Assembly (NCBI GenBank): GCA_963725395.1
Contig: CAVRYH010000013.1
Location: forward strand, 558,001-622,000
Origin: Bog-756 sp963725395
Lineage (GTDB): Bacteria; Actinomycetota; Acidimicrobiia; Acidimicrobiales; RAAP-2
Direction: 5' to 3'
Length of the DNA stretch: 64,000 bases
Part shown: positions 18,589-25,551 of the stretch, piece after piece
How the letters are laid out: each line of letters opens with the position of its first letter
Numbering within the stretch: the stretch's first letter is position 1
Made by a program: the position numbers and the translations under genes
The notes under the pieces: generated by a model
Database searches by the model: none
What the model saw: the letters and a program-made list of their open reading frames with translations, nothing else
Told to the model about the DNA's origin: nothing

Positions 18589-19353
18589 TCAGCGGAACAG
18601 GTCCTCGGACGGCGGCCGCACGATCTCGGCGGCCACCGACCCCGGGCGCAGCCAGCTCGGGTCGGCGCCGCGCACGACCGCCGCGGGGACACCCCGGTCC
18701 TTGCCCATCACGAGGTCGGCCGCTCCGGCCAGTTCGTCCGCCACGCACACCTCCGTCGCCTCGAGGATGCGCCCGTTGGCGTCGGCGGTCCCCCGGAGGT
18801 CGACGATGCCCGCCACACCGGCGACGCCGATGGCCACGTCGGTGACCCCCCGGCGCCACGTCCTCCCGAACGTGTCCGAGACGACCACCCCCACCGACAC
18901 CCCGTGTCGGTGCTCGAGGGCCTCACGGATCCGCCGGGCCGACCGGTCGGGGTCGACGGGGAGCAGGGCCGCCGTGCCGGCCTCCATGTTGGACAGGTCC
19001 ACGCCGGCGTTGGCGCACACGAAGCCGTGGGCCGTCTCGGTGATCAACAGGTCGCCCCGCCGGCGCACGATCCGGACAGACTCCCCCTCGACCACGGCTG
19101 CCTTGGCCGCCGGGTCGTCGGCGTCGATGGCGACAATGCGGCCCTCGGCCTTGGACACCACCTTCTGGGTCACCACCAGTACATCGCCGTGGGCCAGTCC
19201 GCCCGGGACGGGACACGCCGTCGGGTCCCGTCCGCACAGCACCTCGGCCAGCATGCCGGCGAGGTCGTCCCCCGACCTCACCTCCCCGAGGCCGGTCACG
19301 GCGAAGACGGCGAGGCCGCCGGCCGGCGGCCCGGCGGACTCACCCGACGGCAT
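18589..19353 (-). CDS. cofE: coenzyme F420-0:L-glutamate ligase
   Basis: This 254-residue CofE adds gamma-linked glutamates to F420-0 using GTP. Recognisable segments are DVLVVTQKVVSKAEGR, ITETAHGFVCANAGVDLSN, VVVSDTFGRTWRRGVTDVAIG and DELAGAADLVMGK. Mycobacterial FbiB is longer, with a C-terminal nitroreductase-like domain. That domain is absent here, as in archaeal CofE. The ATG at 19353 overlaps the cofD stop by 14 bp, so translation is coupled. Confidence 0.93.
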   Translation of the reverse strand: MPSGESAGPPAGGLAVFAVTGLGEVRSGDDLAGMLAEVLCGRDPTACPVPGGLAHGDVLVVTQKVVSKAEGRIVAIDADDPAAKAAVVEGESVRIVRRRGDLLITETAHGFVCANAGVDLSNMEAGTAALLPVDPDRSARRIREALEHRHGVSVGVVVSDTFGRTWRRGVTDVAIGVAGVAGIVDLRGTADANGRILEATEVCVADELAGAADLVMGKDRGVPAAVVRGADPSWLRPGSVAAEIVRPPSEDLFR

Positions 19354-20266
19354 CGAGCACCGCCCGGGCCAGTGTGGAGGAGCGGCCGATCGTGGACATG
19401 ATGGTGGGGGCGACAACGCATCGGACCCCCTCCGCCTCGACGGACGCGGCCAGGTGGGCGTCGGACTCGTCGATCACGAGCGTGCCCATCCACGAGGCGT
19501 ACCACCGGGCCACCCCGACCACCGAGGACTCGAACCCCATCTCACGTAGCAGCCGGTCCGCGGGCCCCTTCAGCGCCGCTCCGGCGACGATGGGGGAGAT
19601 CCCGACCACCCGGTCCCGTCGAGCGACGAGCCGGTCGAGGACACCGTCGACGGCGGTGAGCGGCCCGATGGAGACCACGGGGTTGGAGGGACACACCACG
19701 ATCGACTCGGCGGCGTCGAGGGACTCGAGCACTCCGGGGCCCGGTCGCGCCGAGTCGGCGCCGACGAACCTGACGCCGGTCACCGCCACCTCGTGCCTCA
19801 GGCGCACGAAGTACTCCTGAAAGCCGATCTCGGGGCCGTCGGACAGCTGGACCCGGGTACGCAGGAGGTCGTCGGTGACCGGGACCAGGCGGACGCCCAC
19901 GCCGAATGAACGGGCCAGTTCCGCGGTCACCTGGCCCAGCGTCGCACCCTCGCTCAGCCGTTGCGTCCGGTAGCAGTGCGTGGCCAGGTCCTGGTCTCCG
20001 AGGTTGAACCAGGTGATCCCTCCCAACCGCTCCAGCGACTCCATGACCCGCCACGTCTCGCCTTTCAGTCCCCAGCCGGTGTCGGGATTGATGACATCGG
20101 CCAGCGTGTACATGACGGTGTCGAGGTCGGGCGAGATGTGGAGCCCGTGCAGATCGGTGTCGTCGGCCGTGTTCACGACGGCGGTGATCCGGTCGGGTGA
20201 GACCACCTCGACCATGCCCCGCAGGAGCCGCGCCGCCCCGACACCCCCGCACAGTGCGACGATCAT
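19340..20266 (-). CDS. cofD: 2-phospho-L-lactate/PEP transferase for F420 synthesis
   Basis: This 308-residue CofD/FbiA transfers the lactyl- or enolpyruvyl-phospho group to the deazaflavin Fo, giving F420-0 or dehydro-F420-0. Motifs include LCGGVGAARLLRGM at the N-terminus, VVNTADDTDLHGLHISPDLDT, WFNLGDQDLATH and CPSNPVVSIGPL. In mycobacteria the donor is phosphoenolpyruvate, and the actinobacterial setting favours that here. The start ATG overlaps the stop of a 10-codon upstream ORF, and no good Shine-Dalgarno sequence precedes it. The Fo synthase gene is not in this window. Confidence 0.94.
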   Translation of the reverse strand: MIVALCGGVGAARLLRGMVEVVSPDRITAVVNTADDTDLHGLHISPDLDTVMYTLADVINPDTGWGLKGETWRVMESLERLGGITWFNLGDQDLATHCYRTQRLSEGATLGQVTAELARSFGVGVRLVPVTDDLLRTRVQLSDGPEIGFQEYFVRLRHEVAVTGVRFVGADSARPGPGVLESLDAAESIVVCPSNPVVSIGPLTAVDGVLDRLVARRDRVVGISPIVAGAALKGPADRLLREMGFESSVVGVARWYASWMGTLVIDESDAHLAASVEAEGVRCVVAPTIMSTIGRSSTLARAVLDAVG

Positions 20267-20295
20267 CGGGGACGTTGGCCAGGGGCTGCGGTCAT
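20263..20295 (-). CDS. possible 10-codon leaderless upstream ORF coupled to cofD
   Basis: ATG at 20295 opens an ORF reading MTAAPGQRPR. Its TGA (20263-20265) overlaps the cofD ATG as ATGA. A TAGCCT hexamer ends 7 nt before it. Ribosomes loading on this leaderless ORF could pass to cofD by termination-reinitiation. No conservation data are available. Confidence 0.4.
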   Translation of the reverse strand: MTAAPGQRPR

Positions 20296-20302
20296 CGGGG
20301 GC

Positions 20303-20308
20303 AGGCTA
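20303..20308 (-). promoter_or_regulatory. -10 hexamer TAGCCT for the cofD-cofE operon
   Basis: On the minus strand TAGCCT lies 7 nt before the upstream ORF start and 36 nt before the cofD ATG. It is the best promoter candidate for the two F420 genes. Confidence 0.4.
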
Positions 20309-20361
20309 GCTGTCCCGCCCGGTGGTCCCGGCCTCCACCGGCATTGTGCAAGGCTCGCTGC

Positions 20362-21555
20362 GTGCCGGAGCGATCTGCACCCTCCGACCAGGGCCGCCTG
20401 TCCGTCGGGTTCGACGCCACGCCCCTGCTGGGTCGCCCGACCGGTGTCGGCGCCTTCTGCGCCGGCGCCCTGTCTGGGCTGTCCGACTGCGGCTCGGTGG
20501 AAGTGTCCGCCTACGCGGTGAGCTGGCGTCGCCGCCGGGGGATCGACGCGTTGGTGCCTGCAGGGGTGTCGACGGGCCAACGCGCCATGCCGGCCCGGCC
20601 GTTGCACCTGGCCTGGCGACACTCCTCCCTCCCGCCGGTCGAGTGGTTCATCGGGCGCCACGACGTGGTTCACGGCTCGAACTTCGTGGTGCCCCCGACC
20701 AGGGACGCGGCCCGGGTGGTGACCGTGCACGACCTCACCGTGGTGCTGTACCCCGAGCTGTGCGACCCACCCACCCTCGAGTTCCCCTCCCTCGTCCGTC
20801 ACGCCGTCGACGAGGGGGCGTGGGTGCACACACCGTCTCGGTTCGTCGCCGACCAGGTGGTGGCCGAGTTCGGTGTCGACCCGGAACGGGTCCGTGCCGT
20901 GCACCACGGCATCCCCCCTCTCCCCGAGCTACAGGTCCCGGGTGAGACGCCGATCCCCCTGCCGAAGGGGTGCGGCCGGTACGTCCTGGCCGTCGGCACC
21001 ATCGAGCCGCGCAAGGACTATCCCTTGTTGGTGGCGGCCTTCACCGCCGTCGCCGAGCACCATCCCGACGTGGCCCTGGTCGTCGTAGGTAGCGACGGGT
21101 GGGGAGCCGAGCGGTTCGCCGCCGCCGTCGAGGCCTCGCCGGTCCGCGCCCGGATCGTCCGACCCGAGGGCTACGTCGACGACCGGGCACTGGCGCGCCT
21201 CCTCGGGGGGGCCTCGGTGCTCGCCTACCCGTCGCGTTACGAGGGATTCGGATTCCCGCCCCTGCAGGCCATGGCGGCCGGCGTCCCGGTGGTGGCGACC
21301 GCCGCCGGCGCCATCCCCGAGGTGGTCGGGGACGGTGCCGTCCTGGTCGACCCGACCGACGCGGACGGGTTGGCCGCGGCGTTGAGCGCTGTGCTCGAGG
21401 ACGGGACGTCGGTGGACGATCTGGTGGCCAGGGGAACCCGGCGGAGCAGGGCGTTCAGTTGGGAATCGTGCGCCGCAGGCCTGGTCGCCCTCTACGGTGA
21501 CGCCCGGGCGGCGGGCCCCGGCCGGACGGCGGGCCCGGTGAGCCGTGGAGGCTGA
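20362..21555 (+). CDS. GT4-family glycosyltransferase
   Basis: This 397-residue GT-B glycosyltransferase of the GT4 type has an N-terminal acceptor domain (VGFDATPLLGRPTGVGAF) and a C-terminal donor domain with GTIEPRKDYPLLVAAF and YPSRYEGFGFPPLQAMAAGVPVVAT. The usual E-x7-E pair reads E-G-F-G-F-P-P-L-Q, so the second Glu is Gln. GTG 20362 is the nearest plausible start before the conserved GFDATP strand. It is the first of three similar genes that overlap end to start. Donor and acceptor are unknown, but the setting suggests an extracellular polysaccharide or glycolipid. Confidence 0.87.
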   Translation: MPERSAPSDQGRLSVGFDATPLLGRPTGVGAFCAGALSGLSDCGSVEVSAYAVSWRRRRGIDALVPAGVSTGQRAMPARPLHLAWRHSSLPPVEWFIGRHDVVHGSNFVVPPTRDAARVVTVHDLTVVLYPELCDPPTLEFPSLVRHAVDEGAWVHTPSRFVADQVVAEFGVDPERVRAVHHGIPPLPELQVPGETPIPLPKGCGRYVLAVGTIEPRKDYPLLVAAFTAVAEHHPDVALVVVGSDGWGAERFAAAVEASPVRARIVRPEGYVDDRALARLLGGASVLAYPSRYEGFGFPPLQAMAAGVPVVATAAGAIPEVVGDGAVLVDPTDADGLAAALSAVLEDGTSVDDLVARGTRRSRAFSWESCAAGLVALYGDARAAGPGRTAGPVSRGG

Positions 21556-22669
21556 GCCTGTGCGCGTGGAGCTGATGGTCCAACAGCTGCGCCGGAAGGC
21601 GTCGGGCGGCATCGGCACCTACGTGCAGGGACTGATCCAGGGACTGCACGCCCTCGACCCCGAGGAGCGTCCCCACGTGGAGATGGTGGCCAGCCGGCCG
21701 CCGCCGGCCCGGAGCGGCCCCGACCCGCTGGAAGCCCTCGGCTTCCCCCTGCACAGCTCGGCCCTGCCCGGGCCCATGCTCACCCGGGCCTGGGACCACG
21801 GACTGGTGCGAGCCGGGGCCGGGTTCGACGTCGTCCACTCCACCTCGGTGGCCACGCTCGAGCCCGGGAATGCGTCGCTGGTCGCCACCATCCACGACCT
21901 GTTGTGGCGACGGGTCCCCGGTGCCTATCCGGCGAGGGGCAGGAAGTGGCACGAGGCGGCCCTCCAGCGCGCGCTCCGGCGCGCCGACCGGTTCGTGGTC
22001 CCGGCCGACGTGGTGGCCAACGACCTCCGCCAGGCCGGTGCACCCCAGCACGCCATCACGGTGATCCCGATGGGCTCCGACCACCTTCCGCCGCCGGACC
22101 TCGACGCCGGCGCGGCGCTGCTCGAGCGGATGGGGGTCCACGGCCCGTTCCTCCTCAGCGTCGGGACACGCGAGCCGCGCAAGAACCTGACCCGCCTGAT
22201 CGAGGCCTACGGCCACATCCGGGGCGCGTTGCCTGAACCGTGGCCGCTCGTGCTGGTCGGGCCGTCGGGGTGGGGCGAGCGGATCGAACCCCACCCCGGG
22301 GTGGTGATGACCGGGCTCATCTCACCGACCGAGTTGTCCGCTCTGTACACCACCACCCGGTTGCTGGCCTATGTCCCGCTGATCGAGGGGTTCGGGCTGC
22401 CGCCGGTGGAGGCGATGTCGTTCGGTGCGCCGGTCGTGGCCAGTCCGCTGCCGAGCACGGCCGGGGCGGCATTCGAAGTCGATCCCCGGAGTGTGGACGC
22501 CATCGCCGACGGGCTCCTCCGGGTGGCGGTCGACGAGGGGGTGCGCAACCGCCTGCGGGCGGCGGGGACGAAGAGGTCGGACCAGCTGACCTGGGCGTCG
22601 ATCGCCCGCCGGCACCTGGCCGTCTGGAACGAGGCCGCCGCCTCGGCGCGGGGGGCCAGGGATGGCTGA
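21545..22669 (+). CDS. GT4-family glycosyltransferase
   Basis: This 374-residue GT4 glycosyltransferase has RRKASGGIGTYVQGLIQGL at the N-terminus, VATIHDLLWRRVP, VGTREPRKNLTRLIEAY and IEGFGLPPVEAMSFGAPVVAS, with the E-x7-E pair intact. It overlaps the preceding GT4 gene by 11 bp and the next by 8 bp, which implies one operon. GTG 21545 is used, though GTG 21560 is also possible. No membrane segment is seen, so it acts at the inner face of the membrane on a lipid-linked or nucleotide-sugar substrate. Specificity is unknown. Confidence 0.87.
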   Translation: MEAEPVRVELMVQQLRRKASGGIGTYVQGLIQGLHALDPEERPHVEMVASRPPPARSGPDPLEALGFPLHSSALPGPMLTRAWDHGLVRAGAGFDVVHSTSVATLEPGNASLVATIHDLLWRRVPGAYPARGRKWHEAALQRALRRADRFVVPADVVANDLRQAGAPQHAITVIPMGSDHLPPPDLDAGAALLERMGVHGPFLLSVGTREPRKNLTRLIEAYGHIRGALPEPWPLVLVGPSGWGERIEPHPGVVMTGLISPTELSALYTTTRLLAYVPLIEGFGLPPVEAMSFGAPVVASPLPSTAGAAFEVDPRSVDAIADGLLRVAVDEGVRNRLRAAGTKRSDQLTWASIARRHLAVWNEAAASARGARDG

Positions 22670-23855
22670 GGACCGCCTGGTGCTGTCCCTCGACGTGACG
22701 GCGGTCCCCGCCCGACCGGTCGGGGCGGGCCAGTACACGCTGCAGCTCGGTTCCGCCCTCGCCGAACGGCCGGATGTCGATCTCGTCGTTGTGGCCCGCA
22801 CCGCCGACGCCGGGCGCTGGCGGGCGGTGGCGCCGGGGGCGGCGTTGGAGGCGGTGGCGCCCGGGCCACGCCCGCTGCGGCTGCTCTGGGAGCAGGCCCG
22901 TCTGCCCGCCCTGCTGGCCGCCCGTCAGGTCGACGTCCACCACGGTCCGCACTACACCATGCCCGAGCGCGCCTCCGTCCCGGCCGTCGTGACCGTGCAC
23001 GACCTCAGCTTCTTCGAGGCGCCGGACTGGCACAAACGGTCCAAGGTGCTCCTGTTCCGGCGGGCGATCGCCGTGGCCGCCCGGAGGGCGGCGGCGGTGG
23101 TGTGCCCGAGTCGCGTCACCGCCGAGGAGCTCCATCGTTGGTGCGAGCCGACCGCCGAGGTCTTCGTCGCCCACCACGGCGTCGACACCCATCGGTTCCG
23201 GCCCTACGAGCCCGAGCCCGGCACCGACACCCCGCTGCTGGCCGGGATCGACCGACGGTTGGTCGACGGGCGACCCTTTCTGGTCTTCGTCGGGACCATG
23301 GAACCGAGGAAGGACGTGCCGTCGCTGGTCACCGCGTTCGCCCGGGCCTCCCGGAGCCACGACGACGCGCTGCTGGTGCTGGTGGGGGGAGCCGGCTGGG
23401 GAGGGCCCGATGTCGACCGGGCCGTCGCCTCCTCGGGGGCCGCCTCGCGCGTCGTCCGCACCGGCTACGTCCCCGACGGTGCCGTCCCCGCGTTGCTGCG
23501 GTCGGCCAGGGCCGCCGTCTACCCCGCGCTCTACGAGGGGTTCGGCCTGCCGGCCCTCGAGGCGCTGGCTTGCGGCACCCCGCTGATCACCACCTCGGGC
23601 ACGGCCATGGAGGAGGTGGCGGGCGACGCCGCGGTGCTGGTGCGACCCGGGGACGTCGCCGGCCTGACCGGGGCGGTCGAGGCGGCACTGGCCGAGGAAG
23701 TGTCTCCCGGACCCGAAGGGCGACGCCGGCGGGGCCTCGAGATCGCCGCCGCCCACACCTGGGCCGCCAGTGCGCAACGGCACATGGAGGCCTACCGGTT
23801 CGCCGCCGGGGACGCTCGAGCGGACCAGGATGATGCCCCCTCGACCAGCCAGTAG
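22662..23855 (+). CDS. GT4-family glycosyltransferase
   Basis: This 397-residue third GT4 enzyme has LDVTAVPARPVGAGQYT, VVTVHDLSFFEAPDWH, the basic-helix PSRVTAEELHRW, VGTMEPRKDVPSLVTAF and YEGFGLPALEALACGTPLIT, with an intact E-x7-E pair. It overlaps the previous gene by 8 bp. Its stop codon TAG forms part of the TAGGGT hexamer in front of the following rmd gene. The three GT4 genes are related but not close copies of one another. Confidence 0.87.
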   Translation: MAEDRLVLSLDVTAVPARPVGAGQYTLQLGSALAERPDVDLVVVARTADAGRWRAVAPGAALEAVAPGPRPLRLLWEQARLPALLAARQVDVHHGPHYTMPERASVPAVVTVHDLSFFEAPDWHKRSKVLLFRRAIAVAARRAAAVVCPSRVTAEELHRWCEPTAEVFVAHHGVDTHRFRPYEPEPGTDTPLLAGIDRRLVDGRPFLVFVGTMEPRKDVPSLVTAFARASRSHDDALLVLVGGAGWGGPDVDRAVASSGAASRVVRTGYVPDGAVPALLRSARAAVYPALYEGFGLPALEALACGTPLITTSGTAMEEVAGDAAVLVRPGDVAGLTGAVEAALAEEVSPGPEGRRRRGLEIAAAHTWAASAQRHMEAYRFAAGDARADQDDAPSTSQ

Positions 23856-23858
23856 GGT
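23853..23858 (+). promoter_or_regulatory. -10 hexamer TAGGGT overlapping the GT4 stop, upstream of rmd
   Basis: TAGGGT includes the stop codon of the preceding gene and ends 8 nt before the GTG of the rmd-like gene. It could give rmd its own leaderless transcript. Confidence 0.4.
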
Positions 23859-23866
23859 GACCCGTC

Positions 23867-24766
23867 GTGCGCTCCCTCATCACCGGCGGCCGTGGGTTCG
23901 TGGGCAACTGGCTCGCCGACCATCTCCGTGAGTCCGGCGACCAGGTCGTCGTGATCGACCGGGAGGTCGACGTCACCGATCCCGAGGCCCTGCTGGTGGC
24001 CGTGACCGCCGCCGCCCCCGATGCCATCTACCATCTGGCGGCCCTGACCCACGTCGGCCAGTCGTGGGACGAACCGCTCCGGGTCCTCGAGGTCAACGTC
24101 ATCGGCACCGGAGCCGTCCTGGCCGCAGCGAGGCGGTGCGGCACCGATCCGAGGGTCTTGGTCACCAGCTCGGCCGAAGTCTACGGAGCGGTGACCGACC
24201 CGGCCCGGCTCCCGCTCACCGAGGAGTCGCCGACCGCCCCGCTGACGCCCTATGCGGCCAGCAAACTGGCCGCCGAGGCCCTGATCGCCCAGGCCTGGCT
24301 GGGCCACGGCCAACACGTGATCACCGTCCGCCCGTTCAATCACATCGGTCCCGGTCAGAGCCCCAACTTCGCCGTGCCCGCCCTGGCGAAGAGGATCGTC
24401 GAGGCCGACGTCCGCGGGACGCCGACGATCAAGGTCGGGAACCTGTCGGCCCGCCGTGACTTCACCGACGTGCGGGACGTGGTCCGCGCCTACCGGCTCC
24501 TCATCGAGTCGGGGGAGGCGGGCACGGTCTACAACGTGTGCTCGGGGCTCGACGTGTCGATCCGCGAGATCGCCGACCGGCTCCTCGGTCTGGCCGGGAC
24601 CTCCCTCGAGTTCGAGGTCGACCCCGCCCTGGTCCGACCGGTCGAGGTCCCGGTGCTCCGCGGCGACCCGGGCCGACTGGCCAAGGCCACCGGGTGGAGG
24701 CCCGAGGTGCCGCTGGAGCAGACTCTGGCCGACGTGCTCGCCTACTGGCGCCGCGAGACGGGTTGA
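23867..24766 (+). CDS. rmd: GDP-4-dehydro-6-deoxymannose reductase-like SDR
   Basis: This 299-residue extended SDR has TGGRGFVGNWLADHL, YHLAALTHVGQSWDEP, VTSSAEVYGAV, the YAASKLAAE catalytic pair and RPFNHIGPGQSPNFAVP. These match Rmd-type reductases, which make GDP-D-rhamnose from the 4-keto intermediate. A GMD-type 4,6-dehydratase would be needed to supply its substrate and is not in this window. It follows three glycosyltransferases and ends at a strong hairpin terminator. Related GDP-sugar or NDP-sugar epimerase/reductase activities cannot be excluded. Confidence 0.8.
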   Translation: MRSLITGGRGFVGNWLADHLRESGDQVVVIDREVDVTDPEALLVAVTAAAPDAIYHLAALTHVGQSWDEPLRVLEVNVIGTGAVLAAARRCGTDPRVLVTSSAEVYGAVTDPARLPLTEESPTAPLTPYAASKLAAEALIAQAWLGHGQHVITVRPFNHIGPGQSPNFAVPALAKRIVEADVRGTPTIKVGNLSARRDFTDVRDVVRAYRLLIESGEAGTVYNVCSGLDVSIREIADRLLGLAGTSLEFEVDPALVRPVEVPVLRGDPGRLAKATGWRPEVPLEQTLADVLAYWRRETG

Positions 24767-24782
24767 CCAGCGGCCCGGTCCC

Positions 24783-24825
24783 GAAACGAGGATCGGCCCG
24801 CCGGAAGCGGACCGATCCTCGTTTC
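24783..24825. terminator. strong bidirectional intrinsic terminator
   Basis: GAAACGAGGATCGG (24783-24796) pairs perfectly with CCGATCCTCGTTTC (24812-24825). After one C-A mismatch, an inner CCGC/GCGG stem closes the loop CGGAA. It is the strongest hairpin noticed in the window and lies between convergent genes. The A-rich left flank and TTTC right flank suit both directions. Confidence 0.75.
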
Positions 24826-24895
24826 ACTGGTCTTGCGCGACCGATCCGGCCGCATCCGAGCCGACGCCGCCGCGGGAGGCGGTGCGGCCCGCCGG

Positions 24896-25327
24896 TCAGG
24901 CCACGGCGCTGGGCCTGCGGCTCCGGATCTGGGCCCGGGCCTCCTTGGCCTGGACATGAGCCTGCTTGGCCAGGTCACGAGCCTGGGTGGGCAGGCGGTC
25001 CTCCAGGGGGGCGACCGCCGTCTCCAGGCGCTCGATGATCTCCTCGAACCGCTCCATCAGATTCTCGACGGTGGTGTCGACCGTCCGGAGGGTGTCGCTC
25101 AGATCGGTGCGCACCGAGGCGACCCGGGTGTCGAACTCGGACTTGGGGTCCGACAGGCGCTTGAGCAGCTCCTGGCGCTGCACCTGGATCTGCTGGTAGC
25201 CGAGCACGCCGGCCCCGATGACCACGTAGGCGGCATCCTTGGCGACGGCACTGACGTCCTTCGCCGCCTTGGTGAGGTCGGTGTTGATCTCGGGCACCTT
25301 CACCTCGGGCTTCTTGATGGTTGGCAT
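24896..25327 (-). CDS. small helical/coiled-coil protein, phasin- or HbhA-like, function unknown
   Basis: I do not recognise a characterised family for this 143-residue protein. A short Pro/Lys-rich N-terminus (PTIKKPEVKVPEINTDL) is followed by a hydrophobic stretch (AAYVVIGAGVLGYQQIQVQ), too short and polar to be a sure membrane span. Long amphipathic helices with heptad-like spacing follow, ending in an Arg/Ala-rich tail. The pattern recalls heparin-binding haemagglutinin or phasin-like proteins of actinobacteria. ATG 25327 is fixed by AAGGAG just upstream. It has a promoter with an operator-like inverted repeat. Confidence 0.7.
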   Translation of the reverse strand: MPTIKKPEVKVPEINTDLTKAAKDVSAVAKDAAYVVIGAGVLGYQQIQVQRQELLKRLSDPKSEFDTRVASVRTDLSDTLRTVDTTVENLMERFEEIIERLETAVAPLEDRLPTQARDLAKQAHVQAKEARAQIRSRRPSAVA

Positions 25328-25433
25328 GGTCTCTCCTTGTGCTTCCTCTGCCGGGGGACCCGGTCTCGGTGATCTGCTCGCTCGGCCCCCGGCCGGAACC
25401 GGTGGTCGACTCGTCTTGGTCAACGTCGTTGAG

Positions 25434-25465
25434 TGCAACTGTATTCCTTCTGTTAAACAGTTGCA
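25434..25465 (-). promoter_or_regulatory. promoter overlapped by a 9-bp inverted repeat (operator candidate)
   Basis: On the minus strand, TTGCAA and TACAGT are 17 bp apart, the classic -35/-10 spacing. Both lie inside the arms of a perfect inverted repeat, TGCAACTGT (25434-25442) and ACAGTTGCA (25457-25465). A second small palindrome, CTGTTAAACAG (25450-25460), overlaps it. A bound regulator would cover the polymerase site. The leader to ATG 25327 is about 100 nt. Confidence 0.6.
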
Positions 25466-25551
25466 AGCACCACGTCGCCTCCGCAGAGTCGCCCCTTGTG
25501 AGCTGGGAAGACACCGCGGGGCGGTTTCGGCCCGATAGCCTCTGACCCCTG

